Shown here piece after piece: positions 45,044 to 52,496 of a stretch of DNA of 64,000 nucleotides. Origin of the DNA: COE1 sp910588595 (GTDB lineage: Bacteria; Bacillota; Clostridia; Lachnospirales; Lachnospiraceae). The stretch is from assembly GCA_948957135.1 (NCBI GenBank), contig CARDBT010000009.1:23488-87487 (forward strand), written 5' to 3'. The translations under genes and the position numbers were made by a program. Within the stretch, counting starts at the first letter, position 1, and each line of letters begins with the position of its first letter. The notes under the pieces are model-generated. The model made no database searches. It was not told where the DNA came from and saw only the letters and a list, made by a program, of their open reading frames with translations.

Positions 45044-45120
45044 TGTGCAGTCCCGCGCAGAGGAAATATGCAGTTATGCGGCGCGCGGCGGGCAGGGGGA
45101 TCTGCCCGGTCCTGATCGCC
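45044..45120 (+). repeat. AGAGGAA hairpin element, copy D (diverged)
   Basis: TGTGCA start, P1 CCGCGC with GCGCGG, AGAGGAA box, short P2 (GCA-GTTA-TGC) and a third hairpin GGGCAG-GGGGAT-CTGCCC with a sequence unlike copies A-C. The order is kept while the stems differ. Confidence 0.55.
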
Positions 45121-45228
45121 AAAGCGCAAATAGCTGCAATTAATGTTTGACAGATGGAACTAATAAATATAAGATAATATAGAAAACAAATAATACAACA
45201 GATTTTAATCGGAGAATATAAGAATATA

Positions 45229-46383
45229 ATGAAGAGATACGAATTGATCGCGCCCTGCCATTTTGGGCTGGAGGCTGTCCTAAAACAGGAGATCACAGAC
45301 CTTGGATACGACGTGTCGCAGGTCGAGGACGGCAGAGTGACTTTTATCGGAGATGATGAGGCGGTATGCCGTGCTAACATTGGTCTTAGAACAGCAGAGC
45401 GGATACTCATAAAGGTGGGGAGTTTTCATGCGGAGACATTTGATGAACTGTTTGAAAATACCAAATCCCTTCCGTGGGAGGAGTATATTCCCTCAGATGG
45501 AAAATTCTGGGTCGCAAAGGCTGCGAGCGTGAAGAGCAGGTTGTTCTCTCCATCAGATATACAGTCTATCATGAAAAAGGCGATGGTGGAACGCCTGAAA
45601 CAGGTCTATCATGTCAGTTGGTTTGGCGAGGAGGGACAGAACTTTCCGGTGCGTGTCTTCCTGATGAAGGATACAGTAACCGTGGGACTGGACACGACAG
45701 GTGAGTCTTTACATAAGAGGGGATACCGCAAGTTTACCCCGAAAGCACCGATCGCGGAGAACCTTGCGGCAGCGCTGATCAAGCTGACACCATGGAAAGG
45801 CGACAGGATCCTGCTGGATCCTTTCTGCGGAAGCGGGACTATATTGATAGAAGCGGCACTGATCGCGGCAAATATTGCACCTGGGATGAAGCGGGGATAC
45901 ACAGCACTTAAGTGGGATCATCTCATTGACAAAAAGGTGTGGGACGACTGCTATGAGGAGGCGAGGGAAATGGTTGACATGTCCGCAGCTGTCGACCTCG
46001 AAGGCAGTGATATCGATCCAGAGATGATACAGATCGCGCAGCAGAATGCCCGCCTTGCAGGTGTGGCAGACATGATCAGATTTGGTCAGAGGGACGTGAG
46101 CAGACTGTCCCATGATGGAAAGTATGGTTTTATCATAACCAACCCGCCCTATGGCGAGCGGCTTGAGGACAAAGAAGATCTGCCGCCCCTTTATAGAAAA
46201 CTAGGCGAACGGTTCAGGTGTCTCGATACATGGTCGTTGTATGTGATCACATCCTACGAGGAGGCACAGAGGGATATTGGCAGGAAAGCTGACAAGAACA
46301 GAAAGATCTATAATGGTATGATGAAAACATATTATTATCAGTTTATGGGGCCGCGTCCACCTAGAAGACAGGCAGACAGTTGA
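45229..46383 (+). CDS. THUMP-domain RNA (guanine-N2) methyltransferase, RlmL/YpsC type
   Basis: 384 residues. The N-terminal ferredoxin-like and THUMP domain (YELIAPCHFGLEAVLKQEITDLG ... VRVFLMKDTVTVGLDTTGESLHKRGYR) precedes a Rossmann methyltransferase domain. SAM-binding DPFCGSGTILIEAA is motif I and the catalytic motif is TNPPYGER. This is the family that makes m2G in 23S rRNA; in Firmicutes the protein is the stand-alone N-terminal half of E. coli RlmL. The next gene starts just after its stop. Confidence 0.92.
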   Translation: MKRYELIAPCHFGLEAVLKQEITDLGYDVSQVEDGRVTFIGDDEAVCRANIGLRTAERILIKVGSFHAETFDELFENTKSLPWEEYIPSDGKFWVAKAASVKSRLFSPSDIQSIMKKAMVERLKQVYHVSWFGEEGQNFPVRVFLMKDTVTVGLDTTGESLHKRGYRKFTPKAPIAENLAAALIKLTPWKGDRILLDPFCGSGTILIEAALIAANIAPGMKRGYTALKWDHLIDKKVWDDCYEEAREMVDMSAAVDLEGSDIDPEMIQIAQQNARLAGVADMIRFGQRDVSRLSHDGKYGFIITNPPYGERLEDKEDLPPLYRKLGERFRCLDTWSLYVITSYEEAQRDIGRKADKNRKIYNGMMKTYYYQFMGPRPPRRQADS

Positions 46384-46397
46384 GGACAGAGAGGACA

Positions 46398-47567
46398 ATG
46401 CAGACCAGGAGTGAAGTAGCACAGAAGCAGATCAAGGATATAAAGAAACCACAGACAGATTGGGCAGCTTCTGCCATGGAGTATGGGCAGGGAGAATATG
46501 CACTCACACGGGCGGAGGCTGAGCAGATCATAGCTGGGAAAAGGGACCGCCTGTATCGGTCGATGCAGATTGTCTCGATTGTTTTTGCGGTCGTTTCAAT
46601 AGCGGTGATGGCGGGTTTTAAGTTAAATGAGGGATTTTTTGATGCCAGCAGCCGTATCGGTATCCTGATGGAAAGTGTGAACGCGCAGGAGAGCGCTCTT
46701 CTTGCGCCCAAGGTGAATGTGAGGACGATTTATCGGGACGAACAAAAGTCGAGACTGGTGATTCCGCTGCAAGAGCCGATTGCCGCTGAGGATATCAGTA
46801 TCCGGGAGGAGTTCATTCAAAATAAATACGTCATAACACTGTCAGGATACTCTGAAAATGTTCCGAACCGAATGGAGTTGGTGAGTGATTCTACGATCAT
46901 GGATGCGGTGGGCGTATACAGACAAAATGAAGATGTTGTTGTGGAAGTTTACTGCAGGGATCTGTATGATTATGATCTGACAATGGGAAACGGCTCATTG
47001 ACTGTAGATTTTAAGGAAATAGGGGACAGCTATGCCGCATCTGCAGTCATATGGTTTCCCTATGATGACCGTAATCGACTGGCTCTTCCGGAGTGGAGAC
47101 AGAGTATTGACAGATTTGCTGAGGACAACCGCATAAAACTCTATCTGGCATCCGATATGCAGGAGGAATATTCACAGGAGGAAGTGATCCTGTTTGCAAA
47201 CAGGATCGGTGCAGACATGGTGCTCGGTGTGCAGGTGGAGGAGAACAACGGACAGCAGTCCTACTTGACAGGTATTTGTAACACGACTTATTTCAAGCCG
47301 GATTATAACAGTACACATCTGTCAGTGGTGATGGCGGAGGCGTTTCTGGAGACGACTCAGATCGAAATGCGCGGCTTTGAGGAGGGGGGCGACAGTCATG
47401 CCCTGGTATCGGGAGCGACAGTTCCGTCTGCAGTCATCAAAATTTCATTGATACAAAAGGATATGGAAGGCGTGGAAAACGAATACAAATTGAATGAGAA
47501 AATAGTAGCGGCTCTTGTGAAGACGATGGGAGACATTTTACAGGATTATATCATAAAGGTTGTTTAG
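46398..47567 (+). CDS. Membrane-anchored protein with a degenerate N-acetylmuramoyl-L-alanine amidase-like domain
   Basis: 389 residues from ATG 46398 (a TTG at 46380 is the alternative). A cytoplasmic N-terminus, one membrane helix (IVSIVFAVVSIAVMAGF), a beta-rich AMIN-like middle and a C-terminal region with the layout of Amidase_3. That layout shows WRQSIDRFAEDNRIKLYLASD, VILFANRIGADMVLGVQVEENNGQQ and AEAFLETTQIEMRGFEE. The usual zinc ligands (HGG and SIHAN histidines) are not present at the expected places, so hydrolase activity is doubtful and a structural or regulatory role is likely. Confidence 0.6.
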   Translation: MQTRSEVAQKQIKDIKKPQTDWAASAMEYGQGEYALTRAEAEQIIAGKRDRLYRSMQIVSIVFAVVSIAVMAGFKLNEGFFDASSRIGILMESVNAQESALLAPKVNVRTIYRDEQKSRLVIPLQEPIAAEDISIREEFIQNKYVITLSGYSENVPNRMELVSDSTIMDAVGVYRQNEDVVVEVYCRDLYDYDLTMGNGSLTVDFKEIGDSYAASAVIWFPYDDRNRLALPEWRQSIDRFAEDNRIKLYLASDMQEEYSQEEVILFANRIGADMVLGVQVEENNGQQSYLTGICNTTYFKPDYNSTHLSVVMAEAFLETTQIEMRGFEEGGDSHALVSGATVPSAVIKISLIQKDMEGVENEYKLNEKIVAALVKTMGDILQDYIIKVV

Positions 47568-47637
47568 CATGTGTATGAAAAATGCTTTCTGACGGGATGG
47601 AGGAAGGCTTTGATATATGGATAGGAGGAACGGACAG

Positions 47638-48264
47638 ATGAAAGCTGATAAGATCATATTTGCGACAGGAAATGCTGATAAAATGAGAGAGATACAGATG
47701 ATCATGGCTGATCTTGGATTCGGGATCCAGTCAATGAAGGAAGCTGGTATTGATATGGAGATAGCCGAGAATGGAACAACGTTTGAGGAGAATGCCATGA
47801 TCAAAGCATCCGCCATTGCCCAGGAACTTAAAACGCGCAATGTTCAGGCGATCGTGCTCGCGGACGATTCAGGGCTTGAGATCGATTATCTGGATAAGGC
47901 GCCAGGTGTGTATTCTGCGAGATATATGGGGGAGGACACACCCTATTCAGTCAAAAATGCCAATCTGATCAAGCAGCTTGAAGGGGTTCCGGATGAAAAA
48001 CGCACGGCACGGTTTGTCTGTGTCATTGCCGCAGTGTTTCCGGATGGAAGCAGGTATACGACCAGAGCCGCCATCGAGGGAAGGATCGGCTATGAGGAGC
48101 GGGGGCAGAATGGTTTTGGCTACGATCCGATCTTCTTCCTGCCAGAGTATGGTATGTATTCGGCAGAGCTTGCACCGGAGGAAAAGAACCGTATCAGCCA
48201 TCGGGGAAAGGCATTGGAGGAAATGAAAAGAGTATTGAAGCGGGCAGCGGAAGAGACCATCTAA
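47638..48264 (+). CDS. XTP/dITP diphosphatase (RdgB/HAM1 family)
   Basis: 208 residues from ATG 47638, set by AGGAGG just upstream; an ATG at 47617 has none. Ham1 motifs: FATGNADKMREI, ENGTTFEENAMIKA, ADDSGLEIDYLDKAPGVYSARYMGE, GFGYDPIFFLPEYG and SHRGKALEEM. It removes deaminated purine nucleotides (dITP, XTP). It is followed 39 bp later by the phosphoesterase gene, an order common in Firmicutes. Confidence 0.95.
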   Translation: MKADKIIFATGNADKMREIQMIMADLGFGIQSMKEAGIDMEIAENGTTFEENAMIKASAIAQELKTRNVQAIVLADDSGLEIDYLDKAPGVYSARYMGEDTPYSVKNANLIKQLEGVPDEKRTARFVCVIAAVFPDGSRYTTRAAIEGRIGYEERGQNGFGYDPIFFLPEYGMYSAELAPEEKNRISHRGKALEEMKRVLKRAAEETI

Positions 48265-48303
48265 ACATTTGTGTACTGTTTGTTGGCAGCATGGAGGAAT
48301 ATT

Positions 48304-48786
48304 ATGAAAATATTGATCGTCAGTGACACACACAGAAAAAATGAAAATTATATCAAAGTGCTGCAGAAAGTCGGAACGGTTGACATGGTAATACATCTCG
48401 GAGATATCGAGGGGAGCGAGTATACCATTCAGGAGGCAGCGGGGTGCCCTGTGGAGATGGTCGCTGGTAACAATGACTTTTTTTCAAATCTGCCGTCAGA
48501 AAAGACTTTACAAATAGGCAGGTATTGTGTTATGATAACGCATGGTCATCACTACTATATCAATATGGGAAATGAGATGTTGAAGAAGGAAGCGATCGTA
48601 CAGGGGGCAGATATTGTGATGTACGGTCACACGCACAAGCCTGTGATCGACGTTTCGGATGAGATTACTGCGATCAACCCGGGAAGTCTGTCCTACCCAA
48701 GACAGGAGAACAGGAAACCGTCCTATATCGTCATGGAAGTGGACGATCTCGGCGAGGCAAGATTCAATCTGGAATACGTCGAATAA
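48304..48786 (+). CDS. YfcE/MJ0936-family metallophosphoesterase
   Basis: 160 residues from ATG 48304 (GGAGGAAT upstream). All metallophosphatase motifs are present: IVSDTHRKN, HLGDIEGSE, VAGNNDF, ITHGHHYY and MYGHTHKP. Members hydrolyse phosphodiesters in vitro; the cellular substrate is unknown. It is the last gene before the tRNA cluster. Confidence 0.92.
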   Translation: MKILIVSDTHRKNENYIKVLQKVGTVDMVIHLGDIEGSEYTIQEAAGCPVEMVAGNNDFFSNLPSEKTLQIGRYCVMITHGHHYYINMGNEMLKKEAIVQGADIVMYGHTHKPVIDVSDEITAINPGSLSYPRQENRKPSYIVMEVDDLGEARFNLEYVE

Positions 48787-48838
48787 ACCGTCAAGATCCA
48801 TAAAAATAAAAAAAGATTGAAAAAAGATAAAAAATGTG

Positions 48839-48867
48839 TTGACATACATAAATATATTGTGTATAAT
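48839..48867 (+). promoter_or_regulatory. Consensus promoter of the tRNA cluster
   Basis: TTGACA (48839-48844), 17-bp spacer, TATAAT (48862-48867), about 43 bp before tRNA-Pro. This is a full sigma-A consensus, as expected for stable RNA. Confidence 0.85.
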
Positions 48868-48909
48868 GATATTCGTCGCTGTGAGAAATAAAAATTGGAA
48901 AAAGAGTGA

Positions 48910-48984
48910 CGGGGTGTGGCTCAGCTTGGCTAGAGCGCCTGGTTTGGGACCAGGAGGTCGCAGGTTCGAATCCTGTCACCCCGA
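48910..48984 (+). tRNA. tRNA-Pro (UGG)
   Basis: Acceptor CGGGGTG/CACCCCG, anticodon arm CCTGG-TTTGGGA-CCAGG with anticodon TGG, T-loop GGTTCGAATCC. CCA is not encoded. Confidence 0.95.
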
Positions 48985-49008
48985 CTAAAGACACAATTTT
49001 TGATTTAT

Positions 49009-49079
49009 GCGGGTGTAGTTCAATGGTAGAACACCAGCCTTCCAAGCTGGATACGTGGGTTCGATTCCCATCACCCGCT
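49009..49079 (+). tRNA. tRNA-Gly (UCC)
   Basis: Acceptor GCGGGTG/CACCCGC, anticodon arm CCAGC-CTTCCAA-GCTGG with anticodon TCC. Confidence 0.95.
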
Positions 49080-49160
49080 TTAGCGGGTGATCAATTGCTC
49101 TGACAGAAATCAACTGTTTTTGTAAGTGGTTGCTTGTTTCGCAAAAGTGTATTGTGGAAT

Positions 49161-49234
<74 letters not shown>

Positions 49235-49265
49235 TTTGAGATTGAGCTTGCCTTATCTCATATAT

Positions 49266-49340
49266 GGTGGGTATAGCGCAGTTGGTTAGCGCGTCAGATT
49301 GTGGCTCTGAAGGCCCTGGGTTCGAATCCCAGTATCCACC
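49266..49340 (+). tRNA. tRNA-His (GUG)
   Basis: Acceptor GTGGGTA/TATCCAC with the extra G-1 (49266) opposite C73 that marks tRNA-His. Anticodon arm TCAGA-TTGTGGC-TCTGA with anticodon GTG. Confidence 0.95.
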
Positions 49341-49344
49341 TTTT

Positions 49345-49416
49345 TGGGCTATCGCCAAGCGGTAAGGCACAGGGTTTTGATCCCTGCATTCGCTGGTTCG
49401 AATCCAGCTAGCCCAG
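49345..49416 (+). tRNA. tRNA-Gln (UUG)
   Basis: Acceptor TGGGCTA/TAGCCCA, anticodon arm CAGGG-TTTTGAT-CCCTG with anticodon TTG. Only four bases after tRNA-His. Confidence 0.95.
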
Positions 49417-49474
49417 TTTTGTCAGAACAAGACTGGCGTTATCGATCAATCTTGCAAAACATTTAAATCAATGT

Positions 49475-49547
49475 GGGATATTAGCTCAGGTGGTAGAGCA
49501 CTTGACTTTTAATCAAGTTGTCCGGGGTTCGAGTCCCCGATGTCTCA
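49475..49547 (+). tRNA. tRNA-Lys (UUU), probable integration site
   Basis: Acceptor GGGATAT/ATGTCTC with wobble pairs, anticodon arm CTTGA-CTTTTAA-TCAAG with anticodon TTT. It is last in the cluster and is followed within 150 bp by the end of an integrase gene pointing toward it. That layout is classical for insertion into a tRNA 3-prime end, which the element restores. Confidence 0.95.
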
Positions 49548-49553
49548 TGAAGA

Positions 49554-49599
49554 AATAAAGGCGGAAAACCTAGTAAAATCAAGGGTTTACGCCTTTATT
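49554..49599. terminator. Hairpin at the left end of the mobile element
   Basis: AATAAAGGCG (49554-49563) pairs with CGCCTTTATT (49590-49599), and an inner AAACC/GGGTTT arm extends the stem. It can terminate both the tRNA transcript and the integrase mRNA. Its loop holds the 15-mer CTAGTAAAATCAAGG, which recurs at 57428. Confidence 0.65.
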
Positions 49600-49692
49600 G
49601 TTTATAAAATGGTAGTTGAAAGTAAACATGTCTAAACGGGTGTAAATGACTCATTTTTGACTCATCTGTCGACCGGATGACTCACTTTTGAC

Positions 49693-50787
49693 TCACAAAA
49701 CCATTGCCGCGGATACGGTTTCTGCCGGCTTTTCCTTCCCAAGTATTTCATGGTTGTACACTTCTACGACCATCTTGGGAGTGTCGCCCAGAAGTTCCGC
49801 GATCTTATTGATCGAGAGGGAAGGGATCTGGTAGCAGAGTGTAGCACAGTAGTTATGGCGGAAGATATGCGGAGTCAGATCTGCGATTGGCTCGCCTGAT
49901 ACTTTTTGCATTTTTCTGATAATACGCGCCCACATTTTATCAAGGGAGGACTTCGTGATGTAGCTGCCATCTTTCATGTGAAAAAGGTTCGTGCATTTCA
50001 TACCTTTAATGTAATCGGCTATGGCTGGATAGATCGATTCTGGGATAGGTACTGTGCGATGGATCCCATTCTTGGTATCTTTGATGTAGGGAGTGTTCAC
50101 GTCGAACGCTACAGCCTTATTTACGGAGATTTCTTTCCTGTCGAGGGAAATATCGAACCTGGTTAGAGAAACCGCCTCTCCGCGCCTCAGACCACATCCA
50201 AACAGTATATAAACGAATGCCCTCTCCATGGGTGAAAAATCTGCTAAGGGTATTGCAGCCTTTTCGTGGGCAGCCAGTGCGCGTTTTTCAGGGGACTTGT
50301 ATTTTATCCTTACACTGTCCTCAAATATCTCGTCCAGGGCAGCAGGAGCGATCAGACGGTCACGCACGGCGCTCTTGATGATCTGCTTGAAAGTCATGGC
50401 GGCTTGTTGTCTGGTGCGGGCGCCTTCGATATTGTTGATGGTAAATACATAAACGGCTCTGCTGACATCTCCGATGTGGCAGTTAATGTCACGGAAGTGC
50501 TTTTCGATGATATTCTCATACATTTTCCGGGTATTGAGCGATGCATCAGCCTTGTAGAGTTTGAGCCACTCGCGGGCGTAGTCAATAAAGAGAGAATCCG
50601 AATCACGAACAAACTCACGAGCACTTACTTTGGCGTTAAATTCATTCACCATTGTTTCAAGTTCACGGCTGCTCTTGTTGGTTCGCAGGTTTACCAGATG
50701 TTTTTTTCCGTCCTTGGTGTAGGTTCCATCCCATACCTTTGTTTGGAAGTACCCATTTTTTTGCCGGGTATACTTTGCTTTTGCCAT
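49693..50787 (-). CDS. Tyrosine site-specific recombinase (integrase)
   Basis: 364 residues, starting at 50787 after TAGGAG. An N-terminal AP2-like arm-binding segment (KYTRQKNGYFQTKVWDGTYTKDGKKHLV) precedes a SAM-like core-binding domain and the catalytic domain. Catalytic residues are visible: Arg in FGCGLRRGEAVSL, HxxR in TPHIFRHNYCATL and the Tyr in VVEVYNHEI. The gene reads toward the tRNA-Lys attachment site, as in Tn916/ICE and phage integrases. Confidence 0.94.
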   Translation of the reverse strand: MAKAKYTRQKNGYFQTKVWDGTYTKDGKKHLVNLRTNKSSRELETMVNEFNAKVSAREFVRDSDSLFIDYAREWLKLYKADASLNTRKMYENIIEKHFRDINCHIGDVSRAVYVFTINNIEGARTRQQAAMTFKQIIKSAVRDRLIAPAALDEIFEDSVRIKYKSPEKRALAAHEKAAIPLADFSPMERAFVYILFGCGLRRGEAVSLTRFDISLDRKEISVNKAVAFDVNTPYIKDTKNGIHRTVPIPESIYPAIADYIKGMKCTNLFHMKDGSYITKSSLDKMWARIIRKMQKVSGEPIADLTPHIFRHNYCATLCYQIPSLSINKIAELLGDTPKMVVEVYNHEILGKEKPAETVSAAMVL

Positions 50788-50835
50788 ATGATCACACTCC
50801 TATAAAATTTTGGGTATAAAAAATACACCCATTGA

Positions 50836-50951
50836 TTGCACAGGTGCAGGGAGATGTGGTACAATATCTTTGGTATCATTGCATCATTCACTGCATCTGC
50901 GGTAATGGTAAAATGTTTTGGAGGTCGGTGTTTCCAGCACTGACCTTTTTC
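50836..50951 (+). ncRNA. Candidate small RNA between the integrase and ImmA genes
   Basis: A promoter with TTGCAC (50836-50841), an 18-bp spacer and TACAAT (50860-50865) would start an RNA near 50872. A hairpin AGGTCGGTG (50922-50930) with CACTGACCT (50938-50946), with one G-T pair and a T run, would end it, giving about 80 nt. No ORF lies inside. The prediction rests on signals only. Confidence 0.35.
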
Positions 50952-51250
50952 ATTATCTGCATATATGGTATCATAAGTCAAGACATAAAGTCTACCCTCG
51001 TCTTTTCATATCTTCAAAAATATCGATTTTGAAATAGAGTGATATTGAAGAAAATTACGTTTAAAAGGAATGAAGCTGTTGCGTAAATGTAGTGGAATGT
51101 GTTAGAATGTAACTATAAATACATAGAGACAGTTAAAGTTTGCTTAGATGGACAAGCTGCTTGAAAATCGGACAACTTAGCAGGTGTATAATGAATCAAA
51201 AAATAATTAGAATTGATTATGCAGTGCGAAGGATAAAAGAAGGTGAGAAA

Positions 51251-51814
51251 ATGTGTGTTATACTAAAGAGACTTAGCGGAAAAAGTGCAGAACAGTTGCT
51301 TGAAGAAAATGATATTGATATGACGAAACCGCCAATTGACATAAAAAAACTGGTTAGTTCATTAGGTATTTCTGTGCTAAAAAGAGATTTTAGCGACATA
51401 GAAGCACAGGCTAACGCACCTAAAGGTTCGATTTTGGGAGCGACTATTTCAAGAGGTAATAATTTAACCATATTTTATCAGTCCGATGCTACATATAACA
51501 GAATGAGGTTTACGGTAGCACATGAGTTAGCTCATTGTTGCCTGCACTCAAAGAACTTGGAGATGCAGCATGTAGAACTTAGGACGGATGATGGAAATGA
51601 TTATGACGAACATGAGAGGGAAGCCAACATTTTTGCTGGTTCCCTGTTAATACCAGAGAAATTGTTGGATCAGGAATACAAGAAATTTCTTGTTCCTTCT
51701 CTGTCCGCACTTGCTGAATTGTTTGAAGTTTCAGGGACTGTAATGGCAGCCAGGCTGGATTGCTTAAATTATTCATATCTCAAAGATACACAGATAGGAA
51801 GAGGTATCGAATAA
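51251..51814 (+). CDS. ImmA/IrrE family metallopeptidase
   Basis: 187 residues from ATG 51251 (GAAGGTGAG upstream; an ATG at 51191 is weaker). The zinc motif is FTVAHELAHCCLH, with the third ligand probably in EREANIFAGSLLIP, the standard ImmA layout. In ICEBs1 and phages such proteases cut the element repressor to start induction. Here the XRE repressor is about 4 kb away at 55603. The next gene, a membrane protein, starts 1 bp after the stop, so they form one operon. Confidence 0.88.
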   Translation: MCVILKRLSGKSAEQLLEENDIDMTKPPIDIKKLVSSLGISVLKRDFSDIEAQANAPKGSILGATISRGNNLTIFYQSDATYNRMRFTVAHELAHCCLHSKNLEMQHVELRTDDGNDYDEHEREANIFAGSLLIPEKLLDQEYKKFLVPSLSALAELFEVSGTVMAARLDCLNYSYLKDTQIGRGIE

Positions 51815-51815
51815 T

Positions 51816-52355
51816 ATGGATAATTCAAGTCTTGGAATACAAGTGAATGAGAATTTGTCAGACTCAAATTTTGATATAACACAAGTAGCAATACAACAAC
51901 TGACAAGTGATTTGAATTCTGTTACTCCCCAATCAAAGCCGGTTATAGAAATGGATAGTAGTAGGAGTACGGCAAAAGCCAGCAGCTCCAATATTATTCA
52001 AAATGCGAATAACAAAGTCCTTATAGACGTACTGTCGCCGCAAGTGGAAGAAAATGAGAAAACAAAAAGGATTCATAAGTATATTCTTCTGGCAATTGTG
52101 GGTGCATTTATTGTGATTCAGTTTGTCTTAACTTTTTACCTAATATCGATTACGTATAATTTCATTTTTGATGTATATAAAGTGAAGGGGGCAATTGACA
52201 CCCATCTGATTAATTTGCTTTTTGCATTTTTGACTGGATATATAACATCGGTGGTGGTAGAACTTATATATATGTTAAAATTTATGGTTCAAAATGTATT
52301 TGATACTTCGATATCTGATTTAGTGAAGCTTTTCAAAGAAGATGGAAAAAAATAG
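51816..52355 (+). CDS. Membrane protein co-transcribed with the ImmA-like protease
   Basis: 179 residues; the family is not recognised. A hydrophilic Ser/Asn-rich N-terminal half precedes two membrane helices (YILLAIVGAFIVIQFVLTFYLISI and LINLLFAFLTGYITSVVVELIYML) and a short cytoplasmic tail. It could be a membrane sensor or partner for the protease. Confidence 0.65.
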   Translation: MDNSSLGIQVNENLSDSNFDITQVAIQQLTSDLNSVTPQSKPVIEMDSSRSTAKASSSNIIQNANNKVLIDVLSPQVEENEKTKRIHKYILLAIVGAFIVIQFVLTFYLISITYNFIFDVYKVKGAIDTHLINLLFAFLTGYITSVVVELIYMLKFMVQNVFDTSISDLVKLFKEDGKK

Positions 52356-52419
52356 TTAAGGGATTGATGCAGTTTTCAAGATCAGTTATTAGTATATCAT
52401 TTTTCAAAAATTTTGGGTC

Positions 52420-52459
52420 AAAAAACTGCCTCTGGTGGCAACACTAGAGGCAGTTTTTT
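52420..52459. terminator. Bidirectional terminator
   Basis: Perfect 14-bp stem AAAAAACTGCCTCT (52420-52433) with 52446-52459, between the membrane protein gene (plus) and the DUF4041 gene (minus). Confidence 0.88.
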
Positions 52460-52496
52460 GTAAATAATATCTTATAGTGTTAGTTGAAAAGCGTAC

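Noticed and set aside
49693..50787. XerC/XerD housekeeping recombinase
   Set aside because: It carries an N-terminal arm-binding domain and sits at a tRNA gene beside mobile genes, unlike Xer proteins.
51816..52355. Holin or type II antitoxin for the gene after the ImmA-like protease
   Set aside because: Two helices late in a 179-residue chain do not fit a holin, and the ImmA motif is a protease rather than a RES or HipA-type toxin.
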